Positions 1 through 10,313 of a stretch of DNA of 64,000 nt are shown in pieces. Origin of the DNA: Takifugu bimaculatus (Eukaryota > Chordata > Actinopteri > Tetraodontiformes > Tetraodontidae); the NCBI GenBank assembly GCA_004026145.2, contig CP034979.1, positions 7,899,480 through 7,963,479 of the forward strand, read 5' to 3'. A program made the translations under genes and the position numbers. Each line of letters begins with the position of its first letter. The stretch's first letter is position 1. Below the pieces are notes generated by a model. It was given only the letters and a program-made list of their open reading frames with translations. It searched no databases and was not told the origin of the DNA.

Positions 1-1106
1 CATGTGACCAGTCATGTGGAAAATTCTTCCTATTTCGGCGCAGTTCATGTTCTTTACTGCAATAAAACCTACCAACTCCAAGTCCTGATGCCCCTCACAA
101 ACAGGACCTTCAGGATCATATCATTTAGAGGTACAAACAAAACCCCAAAAAACAACCGTTTTTAAACACAACTATGCAGTTATCTATCTTACTGTTTATC
201 CTTTCTAGTTCTCTATAGTGAAATGTATCATTTCAAGTTGAATCTCAAAACTTTCCATTGTTCCATAGCTTCCTCTACAACAGAAAAACGAATACAGATC
301 AATTATAACGCTTAATTTCTTTACAGAAATTCACAGGGCAACATATAATTACTTTCACAATTGAGAAAATTACCTGACCTGGGCCCTACTTCCGTGTTAG
401 CTTGAAACCCCGCCCATCGCACAACTAACAGCCAATTACATGCGAATACGATTGTTGCCTTTCAAAGTAGTCGAAAATAGCGAAATAGCAGTACAATACC
501 CATCAGGCGGGCTCAATAAAGCGATAGAAACATGCTTTTACTATCTAAATCACACCAGAAATGTACTGTAAAGGATCGGTATATTTCCAGATTTCAAAGA
601 ATAGGATCAGCTGAGGTCTGACTGGAACTAATTGCGAAAGCTACGGAGAGCACGTGAATGCGTCACGGGTCGTAAAACAGCGAGTGTGAGCTGGCAGAAG
701 TAAAAAAAAAAAAAAACAACGACCCATTTATCACAACAAACAGCAGCCAAAGGTCAAACCCGACGGACTCAATGCAGCTTGTTTATGGTTGATAATTAAT
801 GGCCTCCTTAAATGACTCGTGCGCTCATATGATTTATTTGCCCACCACAAAATAAACTGCTACCGGCAGAGCGTGGAGTCCGGCCCCCACTGGAGATACT
901 AGTGTCGCTATTATGGGTATATATTAATTAATGAGTTGTAACATAGCAGATGAGTGGAGATTGAGGACAGAGTGTCCCTCGGAAGCTGTTCATTCTGAGA
1001 CGGTGAAACATCGAAAACATACATTCCAGGTGTACATTATAGGTGAAGACGTGCCAAAGCACGCGACTCAATGGCAGCGCGAACACCGGGAGGCCCGGCC
1101 GCTCAC
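1..1106 (-). other. Part of cpeb3 intron downstream of the first coding exon
   Basis: This stretch follows the splice donor of the cpeb3 exon at 1107 and contains no recognisable coding exon on either strand. Base composition is AT-rich to 1000. I see a poly-A run near 700 and no conserved domain. The short ORFs here are antisense or random. Confidence 0.6.
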
Positions 1107-1973
1107 CTGGAAGGGAAGAATGTTGTTGGTGTCCGTCCTGAAGGCGCTGTCCTCCATCCACGGTTTCGGGGCGAGGGGACCGGGCCTGGGGAACTTGGGC
1201 GGCGCGATGACATTGCTGCTAAAGGGCTTCTTCATCGGGGAGATGGGATTGAGGGGCGACGGCACCCCGACGCCGACACCAACTCCGACGCCCACCGCCC
1301 TGCGCGGATCCCTGCCCGTCTGCAGCCCGCTCCAGGGGTTGGAGGCTGTGCTCCACACCGCGTTCTGATGGTTATTCCAAGCGGATGACGGGGCGGTAGA
1401 AGACGACCCCTTGGCGTTGTTCATAATAGTCTGATAAGCGTGTCTCTGGGGGAAGGGGCCTTGGTTGGGGCTCACGGGGGATCTCCTCTGCTGGGGCTGC
1501 TGCTGCTGCTGCTGCTGCTGCTGCGGGACTTGCTGTTGATGCTGCGGGGTCTGGGAGCCCAGGCCGAGCTGCGGGGAGAAATTACCCCCGAAGACAGGGT
1601 TGACGTGATGGGGGAAGTTCTGGAAAAGCATCGTCCCGTTTACCGAAGGTATTCCCTGGAAAAAACTATCGTCCACGGCGTTTGCGGAGCCCGTGGACCA
1701 AGTGCTCCCGAACGAGGATGACGGCGAGGAGAGGGGGCCGCCGGTCTCCTGCGGCTGGTGTTGGAAGCTCAACCCGGGCAGGATCGGCGACTCCATCGGC
1801 CCGATGTCTTTGCTGCTGTGTAGCGCTGAAGCTGCTTGGCTCTCAGACTCCGGGGAAGAAGTGTTGGGCTCGGATGACGGTGTCGGGGTGGAGGGAGGAG
1901 GGTCTACTTGCGTCGGATCTTGCTGATGGTGAGGCTGGGATTTCTTCTTGTCCATCAGTAGATCATCCTGCAT
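1107..1973 (-). CDS. cpeb3: Cytoplasmic polyadenylation element-binding protein 3, first coding exon (partial gene)
   Basis: CPEB3 binds U-rich elements in mRNA 3' UTRs and controls translation, notably at synapses. This exon encodes the first 289 residues, starting MQDDLLMDKKK as in vertebrate CPEB3. It is the disordered, prion-like N-terminal half: a Ser/Pro-rich start, the conserved stretch around FGSTWSTG and FFQGIPSVNGTMLFQNFPHH, a short poly-Gln run (about 1495-1520), a GV-dipeptide run, and the conserved SPLNPISPMKKPF segment. The start ATG is at 1973-1971, preceded by an acceptor (CAG) so that the exon begins at 1984 with 11 nt of 5' UTR; an upstream non-coding exon must exist. The donor CAG|GTGAG follows 1107 and the exon ends in phase 0. 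The RNA-recognition motifs and zinc-binding domain lie off the left edge. The neighbour marchf5 is divergent, as in human. Recognition is very secure. Confidence 0.95.
1495..1522. repeat. CAG/CTG trinucleotide run inside cpeb3 (poly-Gln)
   Basis: About nine CTG units on the plus strand encode poly-glutamine on the minus strand, within the prion-like N-terminal domain of cpeb3. The length is likely to vary between individuals. Confidence 0.85.
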
Positions 1974-3485
1974 GGTTTGCTGAGCTGCAACGAGGGGAAA
2001 GAGAGACGGTGAGTTATGACTGCTGCCGCTGTAGTATCTGACGAACTGGGACAAGTCCGACAAGGATATGAAGAGAGGGGCCGCGCAACGGCCCAGCCGA
2101 CGCGTGCTCGCCCATTTAGCCCGAGACAAGCTCAAGATTCAAGCAGAATGATTCAGAAATCCCACCAATTATCTGTGCGGCTGCAGATATTCACCAGATT
2201 TCGCCACGTCTCTATTTCTTCCACCCAGGAATTCCACAGCTGCAACGTGAAACTTAAGTCGGTGCGTGTTTTTTTTTTTTTTTTGCGCAAGGACCTCCCC
2301 TATATTCATTTACATACGTCAGAAAATACAGCTGTCCTTCAGCAAGGTTAAAAAATAGTTCTGCCTTGACCCAGAGACGCCATCGCGGAGCCCATCTGAT
2401 CGAAAACGACTTCCAGCAGCCAAAAAAAGAGGCGAGCTTCGCCCTTTAAATGCGACGGCTGCAGGTGACGCACCTGACTTGACTCTGTCGCAAAGATCTC
2501 CAGGTCAAACGAACGGAAACGCTCCACTTTTCTTTAGGAATGGACATTTAATGACTCGGAAGGAATAGGGCGCATAGCGTCTGCTGTGCACTGCGCGGCC
2601 GAAGCGGCGTCATTCGAAGTTATGGCTATGTCCCTTTCGAACGCGCTGACGCTTTTACGCACAATAAATCACAAAGAAAGACGGAGCAGGGAGGAATAGT
2701 ATCAAGTTAATAATGGAGATATACACCAACGGACGATCGAACCCCCCCTTCCGTTCTACAAACACCGAGCAGCAGTATTCTGAAAGGAGAAACCGTAACA
2801 CACGCCCATATGTCAGCTATGGCAAACTGTCAGATGATCCGGGGAGAAGGTTTCTCCCTGGCAGTTCAAAGTGGCTGCAGGGCAGTCAACGCGCGCGCGC
2901 GCGCACGCACGCACGCACAAGCGCGCACCAAGGCCAGGCTGTCTATTTGAAGAAATTACCTGAGAAGATAATACAGTGATAAGCTAGATAACTTGAGCGG
3001 CATATGCGAGTGAATCGCGCCGCACCGCATTGCACACACCCCGCCGGTTAATCCGCGTTTTCTCCTCCAGGAGCCGCGCTTCCAAGGTCACCAAAGCGGC
3101 ACAATCAGCAGTCTGTCACGGTGGATCCCCTCACCAGCCTCCCGCCGCACACACTGCCCGAGCCTGACCCCCCACAGCGCGGGTTTTCACGCCGACCGCC
3201 GCATCCGACATATTTCATGAAGACCGAAATCCCCCTTTAATCCATATGTCCCTCGGCACAAACAGTGACACAGCACGCACGCACGCACAGCATGCTCGTT
3301 TCTGCTACCTGGAGACCGAATTACCTTTATCGTTCACCTCTGTGAGTCTTTGTGAATAAAAAAAAAGATATATCTATTCTCCCCGTCTGGGTTTAGATGT
3401 GTCACTCGAACTACCCTTGTGCCGAGGTAGTCAGCAGTCGCCTCAACAGCTGATTGACTGCGGCGCATGGATGATGCCGCGGAGG

Positions 3486-3502
3486 ATGCCGGGAGTTGTA
3501 GT
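3486..3502 (-). promoter_or_regulatory. ZNF143/SBS-type promoter motif
   Basis: Read on the minus strand the site is ACTACAACTCCCGGCAT, a close match to the ZNF143 (Staf) consensus that begins ACTACAA(T/C)TCCC and is common in vertebrate bidirectional promoters. It lies about 0.9 kb upstream of the marchf5 ATG. Confidence 0.55.
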
Positions 3503-3978
3503 CTCTCGCGATTGCAGATGCTGAGTCTCAAATGGGTAAGCAATTCTTTCTGGTCCGCTTTGCGGTGAAAATGACACCTCCCGGGCTGTCGGGTAGGCGG
3601 ATTCTCAAAGGACGCACCAAGCTCAAATAAAAGCAACACAGTGATGTTTGAAATAGAAAGATGTCTTAGTGGTCATTAGACCCACAGCGATACATCCCAG
3701 AGTCATGTCCTACCCAGAATGACCAGCCTGTGGGAAACTCAACAACTTTGAAAATACAATGAAGAGAACAATAAAGCCTGAGGAGCACTTTGCCAAACAT
3801 AATACAAGCTCGTCTAATTGGATATCCTACCGTTATTGGGCGCGTGCCGCAGCCATATGTGCATCTTCATGACGAGTTTTATCCTCAAGCGCGGCCTCCC
3901 TTTTCCTCATCTAACGACAGTGGGATTCAGACCATTAATTTGATATTTTGGTCATCGGAGGGAGGGAAGCGCTGAAAA

Positions 3979-3991
3979 ACTACATTTCCCA
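3979..3991 (+). promoter_or_regulatory. Second ZNF143-like motif
   Basis: ACTACATTTCCCA on the plus strand is the other common form of the same motif family. It sits 415 bp before the marchf5 start codon and is followed by a CRE-like TGACGTAG at 4027-4034. Confidence 0.5.
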
Positions 3992-4405
3992 CGACGACAG
4001 AGCAGCGTCTCGCGCTCGCCCTGGCTGTGACGTAGCCACGCGCGAGCGTCGCATGTTGCGTTTCCTCCAGATGGGCAGTCAGTGGAGTCAAACGGTCACG
4101 CCAATGCGGTAATTTTAATGACCGGCCGACGTGGAGGTGACATGAAGGCGACTTTTCCTTGACTGGTTTGCCGAGAAATGTTGCTTTGAGCACCATGGGC
4201 GACAGGAAGCAACGTTAGCTTAGCAGTCGACACGTTAGCAGTTGGAGCGTCTCCCCAGAAAGGCCCGTGTAGCCGGTTAGCGCTAATGCTACAGCTAGCA
4301 GCCGCAGTGAATTCAGTGGGCGACTCGTTTTAATGTTTCATCCCTAACGTGCTTGCGCTCCTCTACCAGCAAGTGCGCGTTTGCTGTCGTTGGGCCTCCG
4401 CGACA

Positions 4406-7400
4406 ATGTCGGAACAAGCCGCCGTGGTCATGCAGCAGAATTTGGACAGGTGAGTTCAAGGCTAACATGCTAACAGAAGCGACGCATGCTAGGAGTCCAG
4501 TGTTGTGGTTCCGCTCCGCAGCTGCTTTAAATGTCTCTTTTGTTCCCCGATTGCTTTTGATTTTACTGTCGCACTTGACGAGTGATGTTAACAGTTTATC
4601 ACAATTTCTCACGGATCCATCGCGACGTCCTTCGGTATCTTGTAAATCCAGTCAGAAGGTGAGTTTGACCCCAGGGGAGGCTTTTTAAATGCTCATATTG
4701 TGTCTTTGCCAAAGGTCAACGTGTGCATCGTGCACGATTGAGTGCCTAAAACGTGCACGATTGAGTGCCTAAACCTGCACATTTGGCAGGGTTGTGGAAC
4801 TGGGATGAAAGATTCTAAAAATTAGGTTTTGGTGTGAGTGGATCGCTAAAACCAACTATTTTACTGTGATCTGTCGGCGAAAGAGCCTTTACATTCAGCA
4901 TTTACTCAAATTAGAACGATTTAAAAGTGCGTTTACCCAGAATAAACTCTGGGAAGGATGTGATCTTTGTGTGATCATGTTGCTGGAGTGATCTAGTGGT
5001 GATCCACAGTCTTTCTGCACCAACTAAAGATTTTACATGAATCATTTATCAACAGTTTCTTTCAGTCTCTTAAATAGGTTCTTTGTTTGCGGATTTATAT
5101 GAATTTAGCAGTTAAATCCGTCAGTGATCCCATAAAGGCTGGACGTGTTGTGTCCTGGAGCTGGCCTCCAGAACTCTGGTTCACCAGCACCACCTGGAGA
5201 TCGCGGATCTGCTGGTGTTTCCAGCCGGATCTCCCGTCCGGGCTCTTTAGCTTCTGTAGCTACTTGGTGGCGTTTGTGTGGCGTGGGACTGGTCCTGGTG
5301 ATGCTAGCAGGAGGACGCCACGTGTCTTTGTTTCAGGACGTCGCTGCACTTGTCTGAGACTCCACCGGCTCCAACCTGGACCCGGCTGCCCCTGCAATGC
5401 AGTGTTTCCCACGTAACGGGTGTGTGGGTGGGGCCCGTCGGCGCGGCCTCGCCTCTGAGGGGGGCCAGCAAGCGCTCCCCGTCCCCGTCCCCGTCCTCCG
5501 GTTCACCTGTTCCACCCAACGTTAGCACGCGGAGCTCATCGGCCAATCACGTGACCCCGACTCCACACAGTTCGGCTTGTAGACGTGGTCCAGACCGCCG
5601 TTCAAACCAGCACCAGAATCACAAGAACGTGACCCTGAACGCGTCGTGGTTGTTCTGGTGCTGGTGTCTCTGGGAGCGGCCTAAATGGGCCATGTGGTGG
5701 TGTCACTGGTCCTCTGAGCAGAGACCTCCACAGAGAGGGGGGGTGAGAGTCTGGCCCGCCTCACGCTGCAGAACCTTCTGAAGAACCAGTCCTCCGTCCG
5801 CCTCGGGGACGAGGACTGGATGCTGGACCTTGGTGTCTTCAGTCATCAGATGTGTGTGTGTGTGTGTGTGTGTGTGTGTTCCAGGAGCTGCTGGGTGTGT
5901 TTCGCCACCGACGAGGACGACCGGACCGCAGAGTGGGTGCGTCCGTGTCGCTGCCGCGGCTCCACCAAGTGGGTCCACCAGGCCTGCCTGCAGCGCTGGG
6001 TGGACGAGAAGCAGCGGGGCAACAGCACGGCCCGCGTGGCCTGCCCACAGTGCAACGCAGAGTACCTCATCGTCTTCCCCAAACTGGGTGAGTTCTTGTA
6101 GCCAGTACCGGCCTGGTACCGGTTCAGCGGCGGGATGTCGGGAGCAGGTCCAGTATGAGTATGGGGGAGGGCCGTAGCGGGGGAGCCAGGGGCCGCGAGG
6201 CAGTGGGTCGGCTTCTCCGATGATGAGGTTCTGATGGGGGTGAATAGTCCCGGGCTGGTTCTGGGTCGGGTTTGGGACATGTTGAGGAACCTTTCTGACC
6301 CAGTCAGGCAGAGTGCCACATGCTAACAATGCTAACGGATTCCTGTTGCATCTCCGCGTCGTCGTCACGTTTCCACTTCGCACCCACCTGGGGCAGGTTC
6401 TGCAGGTTCTGTCGGTTCTGTGAGGACCCGCTGAGCCACCAAAGGAGCCGGAGTTGCTCCTCAATCCCACAATGCTTTGCTGCGCCGCCCTAACGAAACA
6501 TCAGTAATCTATTACATTTACCTCAGGTGGGAGTAATGTGACTACAGAAGCTGCTCAGACGTCCACCCCTCCCCCCTCAGGTTATTAATAGGAGCAGGTC
6601 CGTCCCTCCGTCCGTCCGTCCGAGGACATCGACCGCTCCCATTTAAATATTACATGACCCCCCCCCCAGTGTGGGAGGAGGGTGAAGCGTGTTCCTCCTC
6701 TGCAGGGGTGTTTGAGCTGAGTTGGCCCAGCTATTAATAGCTCGGCTGGACGTCCTGTCCCTCGGTGACCTGCAGACGTGTCCTGCGTCACTGTTGCATT
6801 CTGGTCATTTTTCCCGTCCTCCCTGGGATGACGAGGCGCTCCTTGGGTCAGTGGTAACCGCTGGTGCCCCCCCCCAGGTCCCGTGGTCTACGTGCTGGAC
6901 CTGGCCGACAGGCTGATCTCCAAGGCCGGCCCCTTCGCTGCTGCCGGCATCATGGTGGGCTCCATCTACTGGACCGCCGTCACGTACGGAGCGGTGACGG
7001 TCATGCAGGTGAGACCGGCGGTTGCAGCTGCGGGGGGGCGGGGCGTCAGGATGCTGATCAGGTGTCCGCTCCGCAGGTGGTGGGTCATAAGGAGGGCCTG
7101 GATGTGATGGAACGGGCCGACCCGCTCTTCCTGCTCATCGGCCTGCCCACCATCCCGGTCATGCTGATCCTCGGCAAGATGATCCGCTGGGAGGACTACG
7201 TGCTGCGCCTGTGGAGGAAGTACTCCAACAAGCTGCAGATCCTCAACAGCATCTTCCCAGGTCACACTGACACCCCCCCCCTCTGTTGCCACGGCGACGT
7301 GGGTAAGAACAGCCGCGTGTTGACGCTCCGGTGTGCGTGTCCGCAGGGATCGGCTGCCCGGTTCCTCGCATCCCCGCGGAGGCCAGCCCGCTGGCCGACC

Positions 7401-7705
7401 ACGTGTCCGCCACCAGGATCCTGTGCGGCGCTCTGGTCTTCCCCACCATCGCCACCATCGTGGGGAAGCTCATGTTCAGCAGCGTCAACTCCAACCTGCA
7501 GCGGACCATCCTGGTAGGTGCCCCCCCCCCCCGGGGCAGTCACACACGCAGGAAACGCCCTAAATACACCCGCTTGTGTTTCCACCAGGGGGGCATCGCC
7601 TTCGTGGCCATCAAGGGTGCGTTCAAGGTGTACTTCAAGCAGCAGCAGTACCTGAGACAAGCTCACCGCAAGATCCTCAACTTCCCCGAGCAGGAGGAGG
7701 CCTGA
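4406..7705 (+). CDS. marchf5: E3 ubiquitin ligase MARCHF5 (MITOL), complete
   Basis: MARCHF5 is a multi-pass E3 ligase of the mitochondrial outer membrane that ubiquitinates proteins of fission, fusion and innate signalling. Six exons join in phase: 4406-4449, 5885-6087, 6878-7008, 7077-7260, 7347-7513 and 7589-7705 (stop TGA 7703-7705), giving 281 aa against 278 in human. Exon 2 holds the C4HC3 RING-CH domain: CWVCFATDEDD, CRCRG, WVHQACLQRW and CPQC. Hydrophobic segments typical of the family follow in exons 3-6 (for example GIMVGSIYWTAVTYG and FLLIGLPTIPVMLILG), and the C terminus is cytosolic and ends EQEEA. The start ATG is followed by 14 further codons before the donor. The N-terminal 15 residues differ from human; the rest is nearly identical. 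It is divergent from cpeb3 and convergent with ide. All introns are GT-AG. Confidence 0.97.
5851..5879. repeat. (TG)n microsatellite at an exon boundary
   Basis: About 14 TG units end six bases before the acceptor of marchf5 exon 2 (exon starts 5885), so the repeat occupies the position of the polypyrimidine tract. Confidence 0.9.
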
Positions 7706-8860
7706 GGGAGGGGGGAGGGGGTCCTGATCCGGAACCCCGCGCCCCACCTCGACCTGAGGCCACAGGCCAACCAGCACCAGTGAACAGGAAGTGCTGCCGG
7801 GAGGCTGGAGACGGGATCGGCTGCAGTGGCTCCATCGATGACGCAACCACCCCCCCCCCCCCCTCGTGCACATGCTGTTTCAGACTTTGGGTGTTTTGAA
7901 GGAGGTGAAGTTGTGGACTCGGACTGGAGCCTGCGTGTTTCCACACTTGTTGCTAACCTTGTACAAAGTCGGTGTGTTTTAAAGGAAAACGGATGCCGGG
8001 ACATGTGTAATTACCACGTTTTATAAACGATAAATGTTTTATAATGTTAATTTTGCAGATTGGAAGCGGCCGCTCTGCCGGTTTCTGGGGTTGGAGTGGA
8101 GTGACGTGGTTTGAGGCTCCTGTTCAGTGTGTCGAATGTATTAACGCTAAAACAATAAAACGTATCAGTGGTGAAACGCGATGCACAAAAACGTCCTTCA
8201 ACACGAACCGCCAGCCCGGTTCTGTTGCCGTGGTACCGCTGGGACGTGCCACGCCGGCTGTTTATCGATCAGAGGCACAAGTGTGAGGATCAGACGTGTC
8301 CTGGGGGGCAGAAATGTCATTACCATGAACAAGAAAAGATCCAAATGCGTCCACTCAGCAGTTTATTAATCAGAAACAGACGAGGTTTTATTATACACGC
8401 TGCTAAAGCCCCCCCTCTCCCCCCCCCCCACACACACACACCTTAAATATGATAAACAGTCGTATATGTTGCTAGATTCTTCTACACGCTCAGACAGGAA
8501 GTGATGATCGACTTGCCTTTTCCTGTCATCTAAACGGCCCAAACTTCAAGGAACGGCGGTGGGTCCTGCGGACCCTCCCCCCCCCGTAACGTGGCCGAAC
8601 ATCTGATGCCTCGCTCCAGCTCAGTATCGACCTCCACCACGACGCCGGCCGGCGTGCGACCTCGTTGGCGAAGCTGCCGGCGGCGGTCGCAGCGTCACAG
8701 GCTCCTCCCACTGCTCCGCGCCGTTATTGCTCGGCGAGAAAAGTGCGTTTGATTCGACGCGGATGCTTCCGGAGGCAGCTCGGTCAGAGGAGCCGCGGAA
8801 AAGGCACGAGCCGATACACCGGAGGAGGAAAATCACCACATCCCGTCAGACTGATAAAAT
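7706..8860. other. marchf5 3' UTR and convergent marchf5/ide spacer
   Basis: The marchf5 stop is followed by a CG-rich 3' UTR with poly-C runs (around 7850 and 8410). A plausible polyadenylation signal AATAAA lies at 8154-8159. No coding exon is evident from 8200 to 8860. Confidence 0.5.
8154..8159 (+). terminator. Probable marchf5 polyadenylation signal
   Basis: Canonical AATAAA about 450 bp after the stop codon, on the sense strand. It is the first clear canonical signal after the stop. Confidence 0.5.
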
Positions 8861-8866
8861 TTTATT
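8861..8866 (-). terminator. Probable ide polyadenylation signal
   Basis: TTTATT on the plus strand is AATAAA on the minus strand, 525 bp beyond the ide stop. Together with the marchf5 signal it leaves a tail-to-tail spacer of about 700 bp. Confidence 0.45.
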
Positions 8867-9390
8867 TTAATTCAATCACCAGTAAAATTGAATATTTAAA
8901 AAACAAAACAAAAAAACCAAAGCATGGAGGTACCCCTGAGATGTCTCGGTGACACGCTGCTGTAAAATCCTATTAAAACCAAGTAAAACCTTTCTGAATT
9001 GTGGTTGCCATGGCGAACCGCCGGCAGTGAAACCATCGGTGTGAACGCAGAGATCCTTCAGAAATGCATACGTGTGTGTTGGGACTTTCCACCTGTTTCA
9101 GGAGTGTTTTCACAAAAAAAGAAAGAACCTTCATGGAGGCGGCGGCGCCTTCGTTTCATTTCCTTTAAAACGGCGCCGGACACGATGCGGCTGGGGTGTG
9201 ACCTCTACCACGGGCAACTGGGACTAAATACGCTCTTCAGCTTCGGAGCATCCATTAAAGCAGCTTTTTCCACCACACATGCAAACACAAACAAGCACCC
9301 ACCCCGACGCACGCACGCAGTCGCCGCCCCCCCCCCGACGCGCACGCAGTCGCCGCCCCCCCCGCTGGTGCCGCGTGGCGGCGGCCACGC

Positions 9391-10277
9391 TCACAGTTTG
9401 GCGGCCATGAAGTTGATGTGGGGTCGGACCAGAGGGAAGAGAGGGAGGCTCCGCTTGAACTCCGTCATGTCCTGAACCAGCGACGGCTGCAGGGAGGGAA
9501 GGAGAGAGGGAGGGAGGGGTCAACAAAGAGCCCGTTTCCATGGTAATTAGTCCAGGTAACCTGGTGTTGCGTCACCTGTGGGAGGGAGGGGGCCGGGGCC
9601 AAGTTGACATCATTCTGAGCAGGGAACTCTCCCACCACTGGACCTGGTGAACACACACACACACACACAGCACCGTCAACAACACACACACACACACACA
9701 CACACACACAGCTGGCTGCCCACGTGCGCTACACTCACAGGAGTCCATCTCTCTGGACAGGACGTGCACGGACACCTTGTGCCTCTTCAGGGCGCCGACC
9801 GCCAGCCGCTCCTGCCGGAAACACGGTCGTGATTAGAGCAGGATTAACAACAGGGCACGGTGCACGTCTGACACGACAGGCTCGTGCACATGTGACACGA
9901 CAGGCTTGTGCACGAGCTTCAGAGCCGCCCTGCGTCACCGGCTCCTCCACAGCGAGGACGGAGTCTTGCCCGTTTAAAAGGCCATTTTAAGGAGCCGGGA
10001 CATAAAGGACCGTGGACCCTGGGGTCTCAGCACCTTCCTGTCCAGGCTCGGGGGGTCCAGACTCGGGGGGGGGTGGGGGGGGGGGGGGGGGGTCAGGCTG
10101 GAACACTTACTGTGTAGAACTGCATTACGTTGTCCTTGGTCAGGGTCTTCAGATAGGCCACTTCAATGGTATCTGCAACACCACAGAACAAACAAACTTA
10201 GCGGCTGCTTCCACCATCGGCTGGACGTCCACAGACCACCTCTGGACACCTCTGGACACCGATGGACACCGATGGAC

Positions 10278-10313
<36 letters not shown>

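Larger units (their letters stand above)
1985..4405. promoter_or_regulatory. Divergent cpeb3 / marchf5 upstream region
   Basis: This interval separates the cpeb3 coding exon (minus) from the marchf5 start codon (plus). It must hold the cpeb3 non-coding first exon and both promoters, but I cannot place the transcription starts. Sequence from ~2880 to 4410 is CpG-rich, with a GCGC/GCAC tract at 2890-2925. Two ZNF143-like motifs (3486-3502 and 3979-3991) and a CRE-like TGACGTAG (4027-4034) lie in the half nearer marchf5. No coding exon is supported here. Confidence 0.5.

Noticed and set aside
1..1106. A possible CPEB3-type self-cleaving ribozyme in the cpeb3 intron
   Set aside because: That ribozyme is known from mammals; I could not trace a matching nested double pseudoknot here, and most of the intron is outside the window.
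931..1368. Plus-strand ORFs opposite the cpeb3 exon
   Set aside because: Shadow of the GV-repeat and Pro-rich coding sequence on the other strand.
5703..6470. Long minus-strand ORF (255 codons) opposite marchf5 exon 2
   Set aside because: It is the antisense shadow of a GC-rich coding exon and includes a translated TG microsatellite.
7262..7873. Minus-strand ORF (203 codons) opposite marchf5 exons 5-6
   Set aside because: Antisense shadow of conserved coding sequence with no homology of its own.
9465..9775. ORFs made of CVCVCV repeats
   Set aside because: Translations of CA/TG microsatellites; same for those at 5820-6050, 22945-23236 and 27319-27546.
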